Shown here piece by piece: positions 40,113 through 50,264 of a DNA stretch of 64,000 nucleotides. The stretch's first letter is position 1. Each line of letters opens with the position of its first letter. The notes under the pieces were generated by a model, which was given only the letters and a program-made list of their open reading frames with translations, had not been told where the DNA came from and searched no databases. Source of the stretch: Eutrigla gurnardus (taxonomy: Eukaryota; Chordata; Actinopteri; Perciformes; Triglidae); contig OY741280.1 of assembly GCA_963514095.1 (NCBI GenBank), positions 12,969,797 through 13,033,796 on the forward strand, read 5' to 3'. The position numbers and the translations under genes are program-made.

Positions 40113-43100
40113 ATGGGTGATCAACGCAAGTCTTCTTTCCTGTTTCCTGACTCAGGGTTCGATGATTTACGTGTGGAGGGAACGCTTTGCGACGCAGTCA
40201 TCACTGTTGAAGACGTGGAATTTCAAATCCACAAGACCATCCTCTGTCGATGCAGCCTCTACTTCGAGTGAGTACATTATCCGATATTAGGGGGGAAACT
40301 TATGAATTTATATCCTTCAAATGAGCAGAAAGTATCAGCAAATTGATGTATTAGTGATCTGAAGTCTGAGAGAAGATTAACAACAAGTAACAAGCTCATA
40401 GAGCATTTGTGATTTAAAAAAAAACAAAAACAAGTGTCATCTAGAGAGGACATTAAACACCTGATAGACAGCCACAATAATATAAATATAATATATAATA
40501 AATATAAATATATATAAATGTAACATATTTGAAAGGATAATTCAAAATTCAAGAAGTCAACCAGTGGTGTAGTTTCCCTGTCTGTCTACACATAGTCGGT
40601 ATAGTTTTTATAAATATAATGACTTGATCATTTCAAATGAGGTTTCTTGTTTCCATTCATCTCATATCAACTTCCAAGATGTAAAATTTGTACATTTGAT
40701 TGTAGATGTCAACTCAAGTTGGATTTATGATGTTTGTCAAATGTGTTATTGTTTTGTTGTTTTTTAAAAATGTGATTAACTTGAAGTAGAATTTTAACTG
40801 CTGGTCTCTCAGTTCCACACTACTGTACTTTTAAGCAGATTTTAGAATGTAGTGCATTCAGAAAAGTGTTAGAAAATGCATATAATTCACTATTTTCATT
40901 CCAGATGTCATTTATTCAATAGATTTAATGTGTCATTCAGCGTCTTGGGTTTGTCAGTGATGTGGTTTAAAGCTACACTGATATCAGTCATATTTCACTC
41001 TGCTGCTGTTTTGAAAAGCGCCACACTATATTTCTTATCATAGTTATTAGTGTGAAGCAAAGAAGGAACAGCTGACGTCAGTTTCTCATCCTCTTCTTTG
41101 TGTTTCCATCCTGACCCACAGAGCTCTCTTCCAACGCTGGTCGACTCCAGACAAAAAGGTCTACAAGATCCCCGGCCTGACTCCCGACATGATGCAGCTC
41201 ATCATCCACTTTGCATACACCGGCTCTGTTTCAGTGACGGAGGACAACGTACAGGAGCTGCTTCTAGCAGCCGATCAATTCAACGTGATGGGCCTTGTGC
41301 AAATGTGCTGTGACTTCCTGGAGGGCCAGCTCTGCCCAGAGAACTGCATCGGCATCTTTCAGTTCACCGCCGTCTGCTTCTGCCCCGAACTGCAGCGCAA
41401 GGCCTACAGCTTCATCGTCGATCACTTTGAGGAGCTCGTCTTCTCTGAAGAGTTCCTGCAGCTCTCTGTGCAGGAACTCACCGCCATCCTCAACAGAGAC
41501 GACCTCAGAGTGAGAAACGAGAGGACCGTGTATGAGGCCGTCCTCCGCTGGATCGCCCACGCACCCGAAGAAAGGAAAGACCACATCGCTGTACTCTTGT
41601 CTAAGGTACGATGACTTCCTGTCACATGTTTAGATTTCGTCTCCGTGGTTTCATCCTGTAAAATCTTTAATGATGACATTTTGAATAGATTTTGTTAGGT
41701 AGGATAAAAGGACCGGCCTAAAGCACTGCCGTACATGAACTTGAATTCAAACATTCTGTCCTGTTTTCTCTGTAGGTGCGGCTGGCCTCGATGGGTACAG
41801 AGTACGTGAGGATCAACGTGATGTCTAATGAGCTCGTGAATAACAACACAGACTGCCAGCGCATGGTCATGGAAGCCAATGAAGTCATGCAAAACGAGAC
41901 CGATGTCTACAACCATCTCGCCCGTCCTCGCCTTCCGAACGCCATCCTGCTGGCCATCGGAGGCGGGAGTGGCAGCATCAAGGCATACAACGTCCACACC
42001 AACGACTGGATCAACATGACCCACGGTCTTGTGCGTCCTCGTGCCTACCATGGCACCGCCTTCCTCAACGGGAGCGTCTACTGCGTCGGGGGCTTCGACA
42101 GGTTGGAGTACTTCAACAACGTGTGCAGGTTCGACCTCAGCTCAAAAACCTGGCATGAGGTGTCGCCCATGTTTTTCCGCCGCTGCTATGTGAGCGTCGC
42201 TACACTGAACGGGTGCATCTATGCCATGGGAGGTTACGACGGGTATCAACGACTCTCCACTGCAGAGCGCTTCAGCCCTGAGACAAACCAGTGGAGTCTC
42301 ATTTCATCCATGCAGGAGAGACGAAGTGACGCCAGCTCCGCGACGCTCCACAACAAGGTGGGTCTCATAATTCTCAAATTATCTCGGAATTGTGTAGTGA
42401 TATTTCAGATGATTTATTACCAGTGGAAGCCAAGAAAAGTGTTAATCATTCTATAAATCATTTAATTGTTAAATCCTATTAAAGTCCTTTCCTGTTTTTC
42501 CCAGGTTTACGTTTGCGGGGGTTTCAATGGGAACGAGTGCCTGCAGACGGCTGAATGTTACAGCCCAGAGACCAACCAGTGGTCTATCATCGGCCTCATG
42601 ACCTGCGTCCGCAGTGGGCTCGGCGTCATTGCATATGCAGACTGCCTCTATGCTGTAAGTCCAGGAAACACTGCTGACCCTCACACAACAAATACACTGT
42701 TTGAAGTGTGAAGAGATTCAGAGAAACTGGTTCAATCTCCGTTTGGCTTCTAATTTCCTCTTCCTCCCAAAGGTCGGCGGCTTTGATGGCACCAGTCGTC
42801 TCCGCAGCGCTGAGGTCTACAACCCTCAGAGCGACACCTGGAAGGAAGTGTCCCACATGTTGACCTCTCGCACCAACTTCGGCATCGAAGTTATCGACGG
42901 CCAGCTCTTCGTTGCCGGGGGCTTACACGGCTTCACCACCTCCCCCAACGTGGAGTGTTACAACGTGGCCACTGGTGAGTGGTCCGAGGTCTCTGACATG
43001 GGGGTCGGCCGCAGTGCCCTGAGCTGCTGTGTGGTGTCCGGACTCCCCAACATGGCCGAGTATCTCGTCCCACGTGACGTACTGCCGCTTTTAGATTTGG

Positions 43101-43180
43101 AAAGTGTGCCTGTGGAGTCTGCCGAGGCAGGCCGTTCTGCCCAACACCATCCACCCTGGTTTGTTAAACTGTTTTTTTAA
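40113..43180 (+). CDS. klhl10-like BTB-BACK-Kelch protein, copy 1 (592 residues)
   Basis: Probable CUL3 ubiquitin-ligase adaptor; mammalian KLHL10 acts in spermatids. Exons: 40113-40267, 41122-41605, 41776-42357, 42505-42654, 42773-43180, all GT/AG, phases consistent. The start MGDQRKSSF was chosen because it has good context (AAGATGG) and directly precedes the BTB fold. BTB is about residues 18-125 (LRVEGTLCDAVI, IHKTILCRCSLYF, FAYTGSVSV, AADQFNVMGLV). BACK is about 130-235 (CPENCIGIFQF, VYEAVLRWIAH). Six kelch blades follow from about 264, with GG dyads in IGGGSG, VGGFDR, MGGYDG, CGGFNG, VGGFDG and AGGLHG. GGFNGNECL, QRRSDAS and NFGIEV match KLHL10 closely. The tail ends PPWFVKLFF. Orthology to a named fish gene (klhl10a, klhl10b or a fish-specific paralogue) is not settled. 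Confidence 0.93.
41073..41080. promoter_or_regulatory. CRE-type palindrome TGACGTCA in klhl10-like copy 1 intron 1
   Basis: A perfect cAMP-response-element core 41 bases before exon 2, also present in copy 2 (45537-45544) and copy 3 (51211-51218). KLHL10 is a spermatid gene in mammals and CREM drives many such genes. The intronic position makes this speculative. Confidence 0.35.
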
Positions 43181-43198
43181 AAATGTACATTAAAATGA

Positions 43199-43204
43199 AA
43201 TAAA
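43199..43204 (+). terminator. poly(A) signal, klhl10-like copy 1
   Basis: AATAAA 19 bases past the stop, in sequence preserved in copies 2 and 3. It implies a very short 3' UTR. Confidence 0.65.
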
Positions 43205-44577
43205 CTTCTTTCTGCATCAAACTGCTACTGACAGATTGTGTGAACTTAAGTAAGTTTTATGCCATGTGAAGGAGAATTTTATAAAGTAGTCAAACTAAAG
43301 AAATGTGTATTCCAGCATATCTAAGACTGTGATATGCTTATTTGGCATTTCGATATTTAAAAAGCCACCAAGTTTTACATTTTTTGCTTTTTCAAAGACC
43401 AATAGAGTGATGAGTTCAACGGTCAATATAAACATGGCAGCCGGCATTTTATAATCCCTGTACATTTTAGCTCCACAGTGGTTGAACACTTATGAATGGC
43501 TAATGTTGGATAACAAACATTACCTTCTTGTTAACGTTTGCGATCCACATTGAAACCAGTTGGCACCGGCAGCACGCTGACATTTCATCCAACCTGAAAA
43601 AACTACTTTAAAAATGTCAGTGAAGGTCACTTTAAAAAATAATAATAATAATAATAATGCCTGCCATGAAATACCTCCTACTCTGTGAACATGAAATCAT
43701 GATTCATCAGACATTAAAACAATATTGCAACATCAATGAAATACACTGCCATTCACTGTCTGGGGGAATGTACTGTTGATCTTGTGCTTATTAAGATCAA
43801 GCAATTTGATGTAATCTGTTTGATTCCAGTCATTCTTCTCCACCGCCTCGTCGTTTTTACGAACACTTCCTCGGATTCTGTTTAATCAGAAGCCGCTGTA
43901 TTTAGCAGCCATTTATCAACTCAATGCTCTCTCCTACTGTTCACTGCTGCACACATTTCCTCTTTAACACAGCACAATGTCGTGAACTGAGCTCAGACTC
44001 CTCTTGGATGGAGTCTTTACTCAGTCAACCGCAGGCTAACTAGCTAATTAGTTCCCGGGCTACCTGCTGTGTTTGCCCTTGAGGTAAGGCAGCGGTGTAA
44101 TACCAGGGAGTGAGTGCAGATTTTGGGCAATGAATGTGTGTTTTACTATAAGTGTCTGTCAATGTGTGCACGATTGAGTGTATATCAATGCAAACTTCAG
44201 CCGAAAGAAGAAACTTGGAGTTGAATTAACATCTCTCTGAAAAGTAGAGAAAAAATAAAAAAATAAACATTATCATCTGGAAGATCTGTTGTCGTAGTAA
44301 ATAAAGAGTTTAAACAAATGATACAGTGTGAGTTCATGTTTCTGCCACTTTAGTGGAACTTCACCTCCTGTCTGACTTATGTAAGTTGCAGTTAAACACA
44401 TAGAAACTAAATTTGAGCAATAACATTCCGCATAAATCACAAATCATAGCGATGTGATGAGCATCTATTCTAGAATGGAAATCTGTGAAGGTGTCCAGTC
44501 TCTCTCTTGATCGACACACAAGCCAACCGCCAGAGACAACAACACAGAGACAACTACTCTATCGAGAGAAAATCAAG

Positions 44578-47542
44578 ATGGGTGATCAACGCAAGTCTTC
44601 TTTCCTGTTTCCAGACTCAGGGTTCGATGATTTACGTGTGGAGGGAACGCTTTGCGACGCAGTCATCACTGTTGAAGACGTGGAATTTCAAATCCACAAG
44701 GCCATCCTCTGTCGATGCAGCCTCTACTTCGAGTGAGTACATTATCTGATATTAGGGGGGAAACGTATGAATTTATATCCTTCAAATGAGCAGAAAGTAA
44801 TAGCAAATTGATGTATTAGCGATCTGAAGTCTGAGAGAAGAGCCACAACACGTAACAAGCTCATAGAGCATTTGTGATTTAAAAAAAAACAAAAACAAGT
44901 GTCATCTAGAGAGGACATTAAACACCTGATAGACAGCCACAATAATATAAATATAATATATAATAAATATAAATATATATAAATGTAACATATTTGAAAG
45001 GATAATTCAAAATTCAAGAAGTCAACCAGTGGTGTAGTTTCCCTGTCTGTCTACACAAAGTCGGTATAGTTTTTATAAATATAATGACTTGATCATTTTA
45101 AATAAGGTTTCTTGTTTCCATTCATCTCATATCAACTTCCAAGATGGGAAATTTGAACATTGATTATAGATGTAAACTCAAGTTGGATTTATGAAGTTTG
45201 CCAAATGTGTTATTGTTTTGTTGTTTTTTAAAAATGTGATTAATGTGAAGTAGAATTTTAACTGCTGGTCTCTTAGTTCCATACTACTGTACTTTTAAGC
45301 AGATTTGGAGAATGTAGTGCATTCAGAAAAGTGTTACAAAATGCATATAATTCACTATTTTCATTCCAGATGTCATTTATTCAATAGATTTCATGTGTGT
45401 AATTCAGCGTATTGGGTTTGTCAGTGATGTGGTTTAAAGCTACACTGATATCAGTCATATTTCACTCTGCTGCTGTTTTGAATAGCGCCACACTATATTT
45501 CTTATAGTTATTAGAGTGAAGCAAAGAAGGAACAGCTGACGTCAGTTTCTCATCCTCTTCTTTGTGTTTCCATCCTGACCCACAGAGCTCTCTTCCAACG
45601 CTGGTCGACTCCAGACAAAAAGGTCTACAACATCCCCGGCCTGACTCCCGACATGATGCAGCTCATCATCCACTTTGCATACACCGGCTCTGTTTCAGTG
45701 ACAGAGGACAACGTACAGGAGCTGCTTCTAGCAGCCGATCAATTCAACGTGATGGGCCTTGTGCAAATGTGCTGTGACTTCCTGGAGGGCCAGCTCTGCC
45801 CAGAGAACTGCATCGGCATCTTTCAGTTCACCGCCGTCTGCTTCTGCCCCGAACTGCAGCGCAAGGCCTACAGCTTCATCGTCGATCACTTTGAGGAGCT
45901 CGTCTTCTCTGAAGAGTTCCTGCAGCTCTCTGTGCAGGAACTCACCGCCATCCTCAACAGAGACGACCTCAGAGTGAGAAACGAGAGGACCGTGTATGAG
46001 GCCGTCCTCCGCTGGATCGCCCACGCACCCGAAGAAAGGAAAGACCACATCGCTGTACTCTTGTCTAAGGTACGATGACTTCCTGTCACATGTTTAGATT
46101 TCTTCTCCGTGGTTTCATCCTGTAAAATCTTTAATGATGACATTTTGAATAGATTTTGTTAGGTAGGATAAAAGGACCGGCCTAAAGTACTGCCGTACAT
46201 GAACTTGAATTCAAGCATTCTGTCCTGTTTTCTCTGCAGGTGCGGCTGGCCTCGATGGGTACAGAGTACGTGAGGATCAATGTGATGTCTAATGAGCTCG
46301 TGAATAACAACACAGACTGCCAGCGCATGGTCATAGAAGCCAATGAAGTCATGCAAAACGAGACTGATGTCTACAACCATCTCGCCCGTCCTCGCCTTCC
46401 GAACGCCATCCTGCTGGCCATCGGAGGCGGGAGTGGCAGCATCAAGGCATACAACGTCCACACCAACGACTGGATCAACATGACCCACAGTCTTGTGCGT
46501 CCTCGTGCCTACCACGGCACCGCCTTCCTCAACGGGAGCGTCTACTGCGTCGGGGGCTTCGACAGGTTGGAGTACTTCAACAACGTGTGCAGGTTCGACC
46601 TGAGCTCAAAAACCTGGCATGAGGTGTCGCCCATGCTTTTCCGCCGCTGCTATGTGAGCGTCGCTACACTGAACGGGTGCATCTATGCCATGGGAGGTTA
46701 TGACGGGTATCAACGACTCTCCACTGCAGAGCGCTTCAGCCCTGAGACAAACCAGTGGAGTCTCATTTCATCCATGCAGGAGAGACGAAGTGACGCCAGC
46801 TCCGCGACGCTCCACAGCAAGGTGGGTCTCATAATTCTCAAATGATTATCATATTGTGTAGTGATATTTCAGATGATTTATTACCAGTGGAAGCCAAGAA
46901 AAGTGTTAATTCTTAAATCATTTAATTGTTAAATCCTTTCCTGTTGTTCCCAGGTTTACGTTTGCGGGGGTTTCAATGGGAACGAGTGCCTGCAGACGGC
47001 TGAATGTTACAGCCCAGAGAACAACCAGTGGACGATCATCGGCCTCATGACCTGCGTCCGCAGTGGGCTCGGCGTCATTACATATGCAGACTGCCTCTAT
47101 GCTGTAGGTCCAGGAAACACTGCTGGCCCTCACACAACATATACACTGTTTGAAGTGTGAAGAGATTCAGAGAAACTGGTTCAATCTCCGTTTGACTTCT
47201 AATTTCCTCTTCCTCCCAAAGGTCGGCGGTTTTGATGGCACCAGTCGTCTCCGCAGCGCTGAGGTCTACAACCGTCAGAGCGACACCTGGAAGGAAGTGT
47301 CCCACATGTTGACCCCTCGCACCAACTTCGGCATTGAAGTTATCGACGGCCAGCTCTTCGTTGCCGGGGGCTTACACGGCTTCACCACCTCCCCCAACGT
47401 GGAGTGTTACAACGTGGCCACTGGTGAGTGGTCCGAGGTCTCTGACATGGGGGTCGCCCGCAGTGCCCTGAGCTGCTGTGTGGTGTCCGGACTCCCCAAC
47501 ATGGCCGAGTATCTCGTCCCACGTGACGTACACTGTAAATAA
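44578..47542 (+). CDS. klhl10-like protein, copy 2, C-terminus altered by transposon (563 residues)
   Basis: Same structure as copy 1. Exons: 44578-44732, 45586-46069, 46240-46821, 46954-47103, 47222-47542. All splice sites and phases are kept, although the exon 4 donor is GTAGGT rather than GTAAGT. After PRDV the frame enters the transposon end (CACTGTAAATAA), adding HCK and a stop. The native tail of 32 residues after PRDV, ending PPWFVKLFF, is lost (it remains downstream at 49487-49587). BTB, BACK and all six kelch blades are intact, so the protein may still work. About 11 other substitutions separate it from copy 1, for example T42A, VYNIPG for VYKIPG, and SPENNQW for SPETNQW in kelch 4. 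It could be functional or an early pseudogene. Confidence 0.85.
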
Positions 47543-48143
47543 TTTCTGTAAATTTACGGCGGAATTTCAACAGTAGTAAGGTGTTTTTTAATAAACAGTG
47601 CTTTACTGTTAATATTACAGAAAATTAGTGAAATTACAGCTCATTTACAGTTTTTTTAACGGAACTCTAATGTATTCCTATTATACAACACTTTACCGTT
47701 AAAGTGTATTAGATAACAGTATCATGCATTATTTTTGGCATTCTGGGAAGAGCATTGCCTGAGCTGCACATGTGAAGCTAGTTACCTGCTATTCCTGATC
47801 CATCTCCATCTTACTAATTATTTGGTGAGTACCAACTTTATTTGATTGTTTTATATTACATATTATATTATTGTTTGATTTGATTAGTTTTGATTTAGTT
47901 TTGTTAGCATTGATGATTACAGCATATGCACATGCTAGAATGGTTAGCAGCTAGCTAAATTTTCAAAGCTGATAGTCAAACAACACAAGGAGCACATTTT
48001 AATTTCTACAAAGTTAACGTTTGTTGACCGCTGCATTTTGTCAGTGAATTAATGAAACTTTATGATAGTTTGTGTAAACCGTCTATGTAATTTACTCTAT
48101 TCGCACGAGATAAGTATTACCTGGGGACCTCTGGTAATTTGTA

Positions 48144-48408
48144 ATGAGGAAGTTCTCTCTCTGTGAAGATGAGCTGTCATATTGTGTCCTCCAGCTTCTG
48201 ATGGCTCACTTTTCCGAGAACATTACAGATCTGATCCTACTTGCAGATGTACGTTTTCTTTTTATATATACATATACTATGTCATACAATGACTCATCTT
48301 ATAACAACACAGTTTGTAATTCACTTTCTATGTCCTAGGGATCTGCCACTACAGCTGACATTGAGAGGACCATCAACATACCAGAAACTCCTCGTCTGAT
48401 ACTACTTG
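48144..48408 (+). pseudogene. spliced-looking coding fragment inside the transposon
   Basis: An open frame from 48144 (MRKFSLCEDEL...) reaches a GT donor after 48248. The next exon-like piece, 48339-48408, begins after TTCTATGTCCTAG and ends before GGTATG-type donor sequence. Joined at these sites the frame continues: ...FSENITDLILLAD then GSATTADIERTINIPETPRL. The style (LMAHF..., then LPxTPxLIL) reminds me of uncharacterised fish SAMD3-like proteins, but that is memory, not alignment. It may be a host fragment captured by the element or a decayed element gene. Confidence 0.35.
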
Positions 48409-48620
48409 GTATGTTTACACCACTGCATATGCAAGCAACAAAAGGTTATATTAAAGGTACCAGGAGGATGTTTAAGGTTGGAATGTTATGGTTTGCTAAG
48501 GTGTTAGTTCATGGCTTGGGACATTTTTTTTATCAGGATGGGGGGGAATGAGGGGCAGAAATGTTAATTTTGTATGCAATATAAGTGTAAGTTGTTGCGA
48601 ATATAAGTTATTTTAGAGCT

Positions 48621-48621
<1 letters not shown>

Positions 48622-48671
<50 letters not shown>

Positions 48672-48724
48672 GGCACACACAGGCAAACACACACACACAC
48701 CCACACACACGCACACACACACAC
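48622..48724. repeat. CT then CA microsatellite inside the transposon
   Basis: About 19 CT units followed directly by interrupted CA units. Confidence 0.93.
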
Positions 48725-48950
48725 GGCTACTTGCAGGCTGGATTGAGAAACCTGGTGTCTTCGAGTGAGCCGTAACTCTCCTGCCGATGTTCTTGGACTT
48801 CCACACTAACAGTACTGTATATGTTTGTAATACTGTTAATATATAAATGTTCGTAACACTGTTTTTAACATGTCATTTTAACATGTAATACTGTTTTTAA
48901 CATGCAATTTGTTCAGCATGTGAAGTTTTTACATGTAATCTTTACATTCA

Positions 48951-48956
48951 AATAAA
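48951..48956 (+). terminator. AATAAA inside the transposon
   Basis: A poly(A) hexamer about 1.4 kb past the new stop of klhl10-like copy 2, upstream of that gene's native signal at 49604-49609. It could end copy 2 transcripts early or serve the element's own transcript. Confidence 0.4.
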
Positions 48957-49296
48957 AGTAAAGTGCAATAAGAAGCTGCTTTTTCTCTTACATTTTAATG
49001 ACAGGATTGAAATATCAGTAGGTTAATTTATTATGGTTTGCCTTCCGTGGCCAGGTTCAAACAGAGATTTAGTGAAACCTAAAGTCAGTCACATGTAACA
49101 TGTTTTTCTTTACAAAAGTGCCTTTAACTGTGTGCAATCATATTTTAATAGATTATTGAAATGTATAAATAATACAAACTAAATAGTCATTTAATTGTAA
49201 AACACAGTGAAAGTAATTTTAAATATCAGTTTACACTGTGTTTTTCATTTACAAGACAAAACTGTTAATTGAGTAACAGTAAAAATATGTAGATTT

Positions 49297-49467
49297 TACA
49301 GAAACATAATGGCAACCCAGCTGCCAGTTCATTACTGTTTTTTTACAGTTCACACTGTTTTTTTATTTACAGTTTAAAGCTGTAACTTTCAGTGACAGCA
49401 AAAATATGTTAATTTTACAGTAACATAATGGCAACCCAGCTGCCAGTTCTTTACTGTTTTTTTACAG
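49297..49467 (+). repeat. subterminal direct repeats of the transposon
   Basis: The block CATAATGGCAACCCAGCTGC, followed by CAGTTC, one variable base and TTACTGTTTTTTTACAG, occurs twice near the right end (about 49305-49348 and 49424-49467). Subterminal repeats are typical transposase-binding regions of DNA transposons. Confidence 0.75.
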
Positions 49468-49603
49468 GAAAATTTCTAACAGTGTACTGCCGCTTTTAGA
49501 TTTGGATAGTGTGCCTGTGGAGTCTGCGGAGGCAGGCCGTTCTGCCCAACAACATCCACCCTGGTTTGTTAAACTGTTTTTTTTTAAATGTACATTTAAA
49601 TGA

Positions 49604-49609
49604 AATAAA
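49604..49609 (+). terminator. native poly(A) signal of klhl10-like copy 2, displaced by the insertion
   Basis: AATAAA in the same context as in copies 1 and 3, now about 2 kb past the stop because of the transposon. Confidence 0.6.
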
Positions 49610-50264
49610 CTTCTTTCTGCATCAAACTGCTACTGACAGATTGTGTGAACTTAAGTAAGTTTTTAGCATGTGAAGGGGAATTTTATAAAGTAGTCAAACT
49701 AAAAAAAATGTGTATTCCAGCATATCTAAGAGTGTGATATGCTTATTTGGCATTTCGATATTTAAAAAGCCACCAAGTTTTACATTTTTTGCTTTTTCAA
49801 CGACCAATAGAGTGATGAGTTCAACGGTCAATATAAACATGGCAGCCGGCATTTTATAATCCCTGTGCATTTTAGCTCCACAGTGGTTGATCACTTATGA
49901 ATGGCTAATGTTGGAAAGAAGAAACTTATAGTTGAATTAACATCTCTTTGAAAAAAATAAACATTATCATCTGGAAGATCTGTTGTCGTAGTAAATAAAG
50001 GGTTTAAACAAATGATACAGTGTGAGTTCATGTTTCTGCAACTTTAGTGGAACTTCACCTCCTGTCTGACTTATGTAAGCTGCAGTTAAACACATAGAAA
50101 CTAAATTTGAGCAATAACATTCCGCATAAATCATAGTGATGTGATGAGCATCTATTCTAGAATGGAAATCTGTGAAGGTGTCCAGTCTCTCTCTTGATCG
50201 ACACACAAGCCAACCGCCAGAGACAACAACACAGAGACAACTACTCTATCGAGAGAAAATCAAG

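Larger units (their letters stand above)
39349..43796 (+). repeat. tandem segmental duplication, unit 1 (klhl10-like)
   Basis: About 4.45 kb. Its left edge TCAAGCAATTTGA recurs at 43797. Its right-hand flank (ending TGTGCTTATTAAGA before TCAA) recurs at the end of unit 3. The copies share flanks, introns and exons, so the whole gene with its promoter region was duplicated. The shared TCAA at the junctions may be breakpoint microhomology. Confidence 0.85.
47531..49484. mobile_element. 1,954-bp DNA transposon with CACTG ends inserted in the klhl10-like copy 2 last exon
   Basis: Found by comparison: copies 1 and 3 read GACGTACTGCC without a break, whereas copy 2 has the extra segment flanked by TA on both sides (47529-47530 and 49485-49486). 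The ends are inverted: CACTGTAAATAATTTCTGT at the left against CACTGTTAGAAATTTTCCTG read inward from the right. No transposase was seen, so the element is non-autonomous. CACTG termini suggest the CACTA/EnSpm superfamily. A TA target duplication is unusual there and fits mariner-like elements better, so the class is open. The inside has a GAGA/CT and CA microsatellite, exon-like pieces and an AATAAA at 48951-48956. Confidence 0.88.
43797..49914 (+). repeat. tandem segmental duplication, unit 2 (carries a transposon)
   Basis: It matches unit 1 from TCAAGCAATTTGA through exons and introns, but is enlarged by the 1,954-bp insertion at 47531-49484. Its 3' flank stops at TAATGTTGGA and joins unit 3 abruptly at 49914/49915. 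Confidence 0.85.

Noticed and set aside
41264..41584. 106-codon minus-strand frame, identical in all three klhl10-like copies
   Set aside because: It is antisense to exon 2; it is conserved only because the sense exon is.
42361..42456. Extension of klhl10-like exon 3 into the intron
   Set aside because: A GT donor and an AG acceptor restore the kelch sequence exactly; the extension is read-through.
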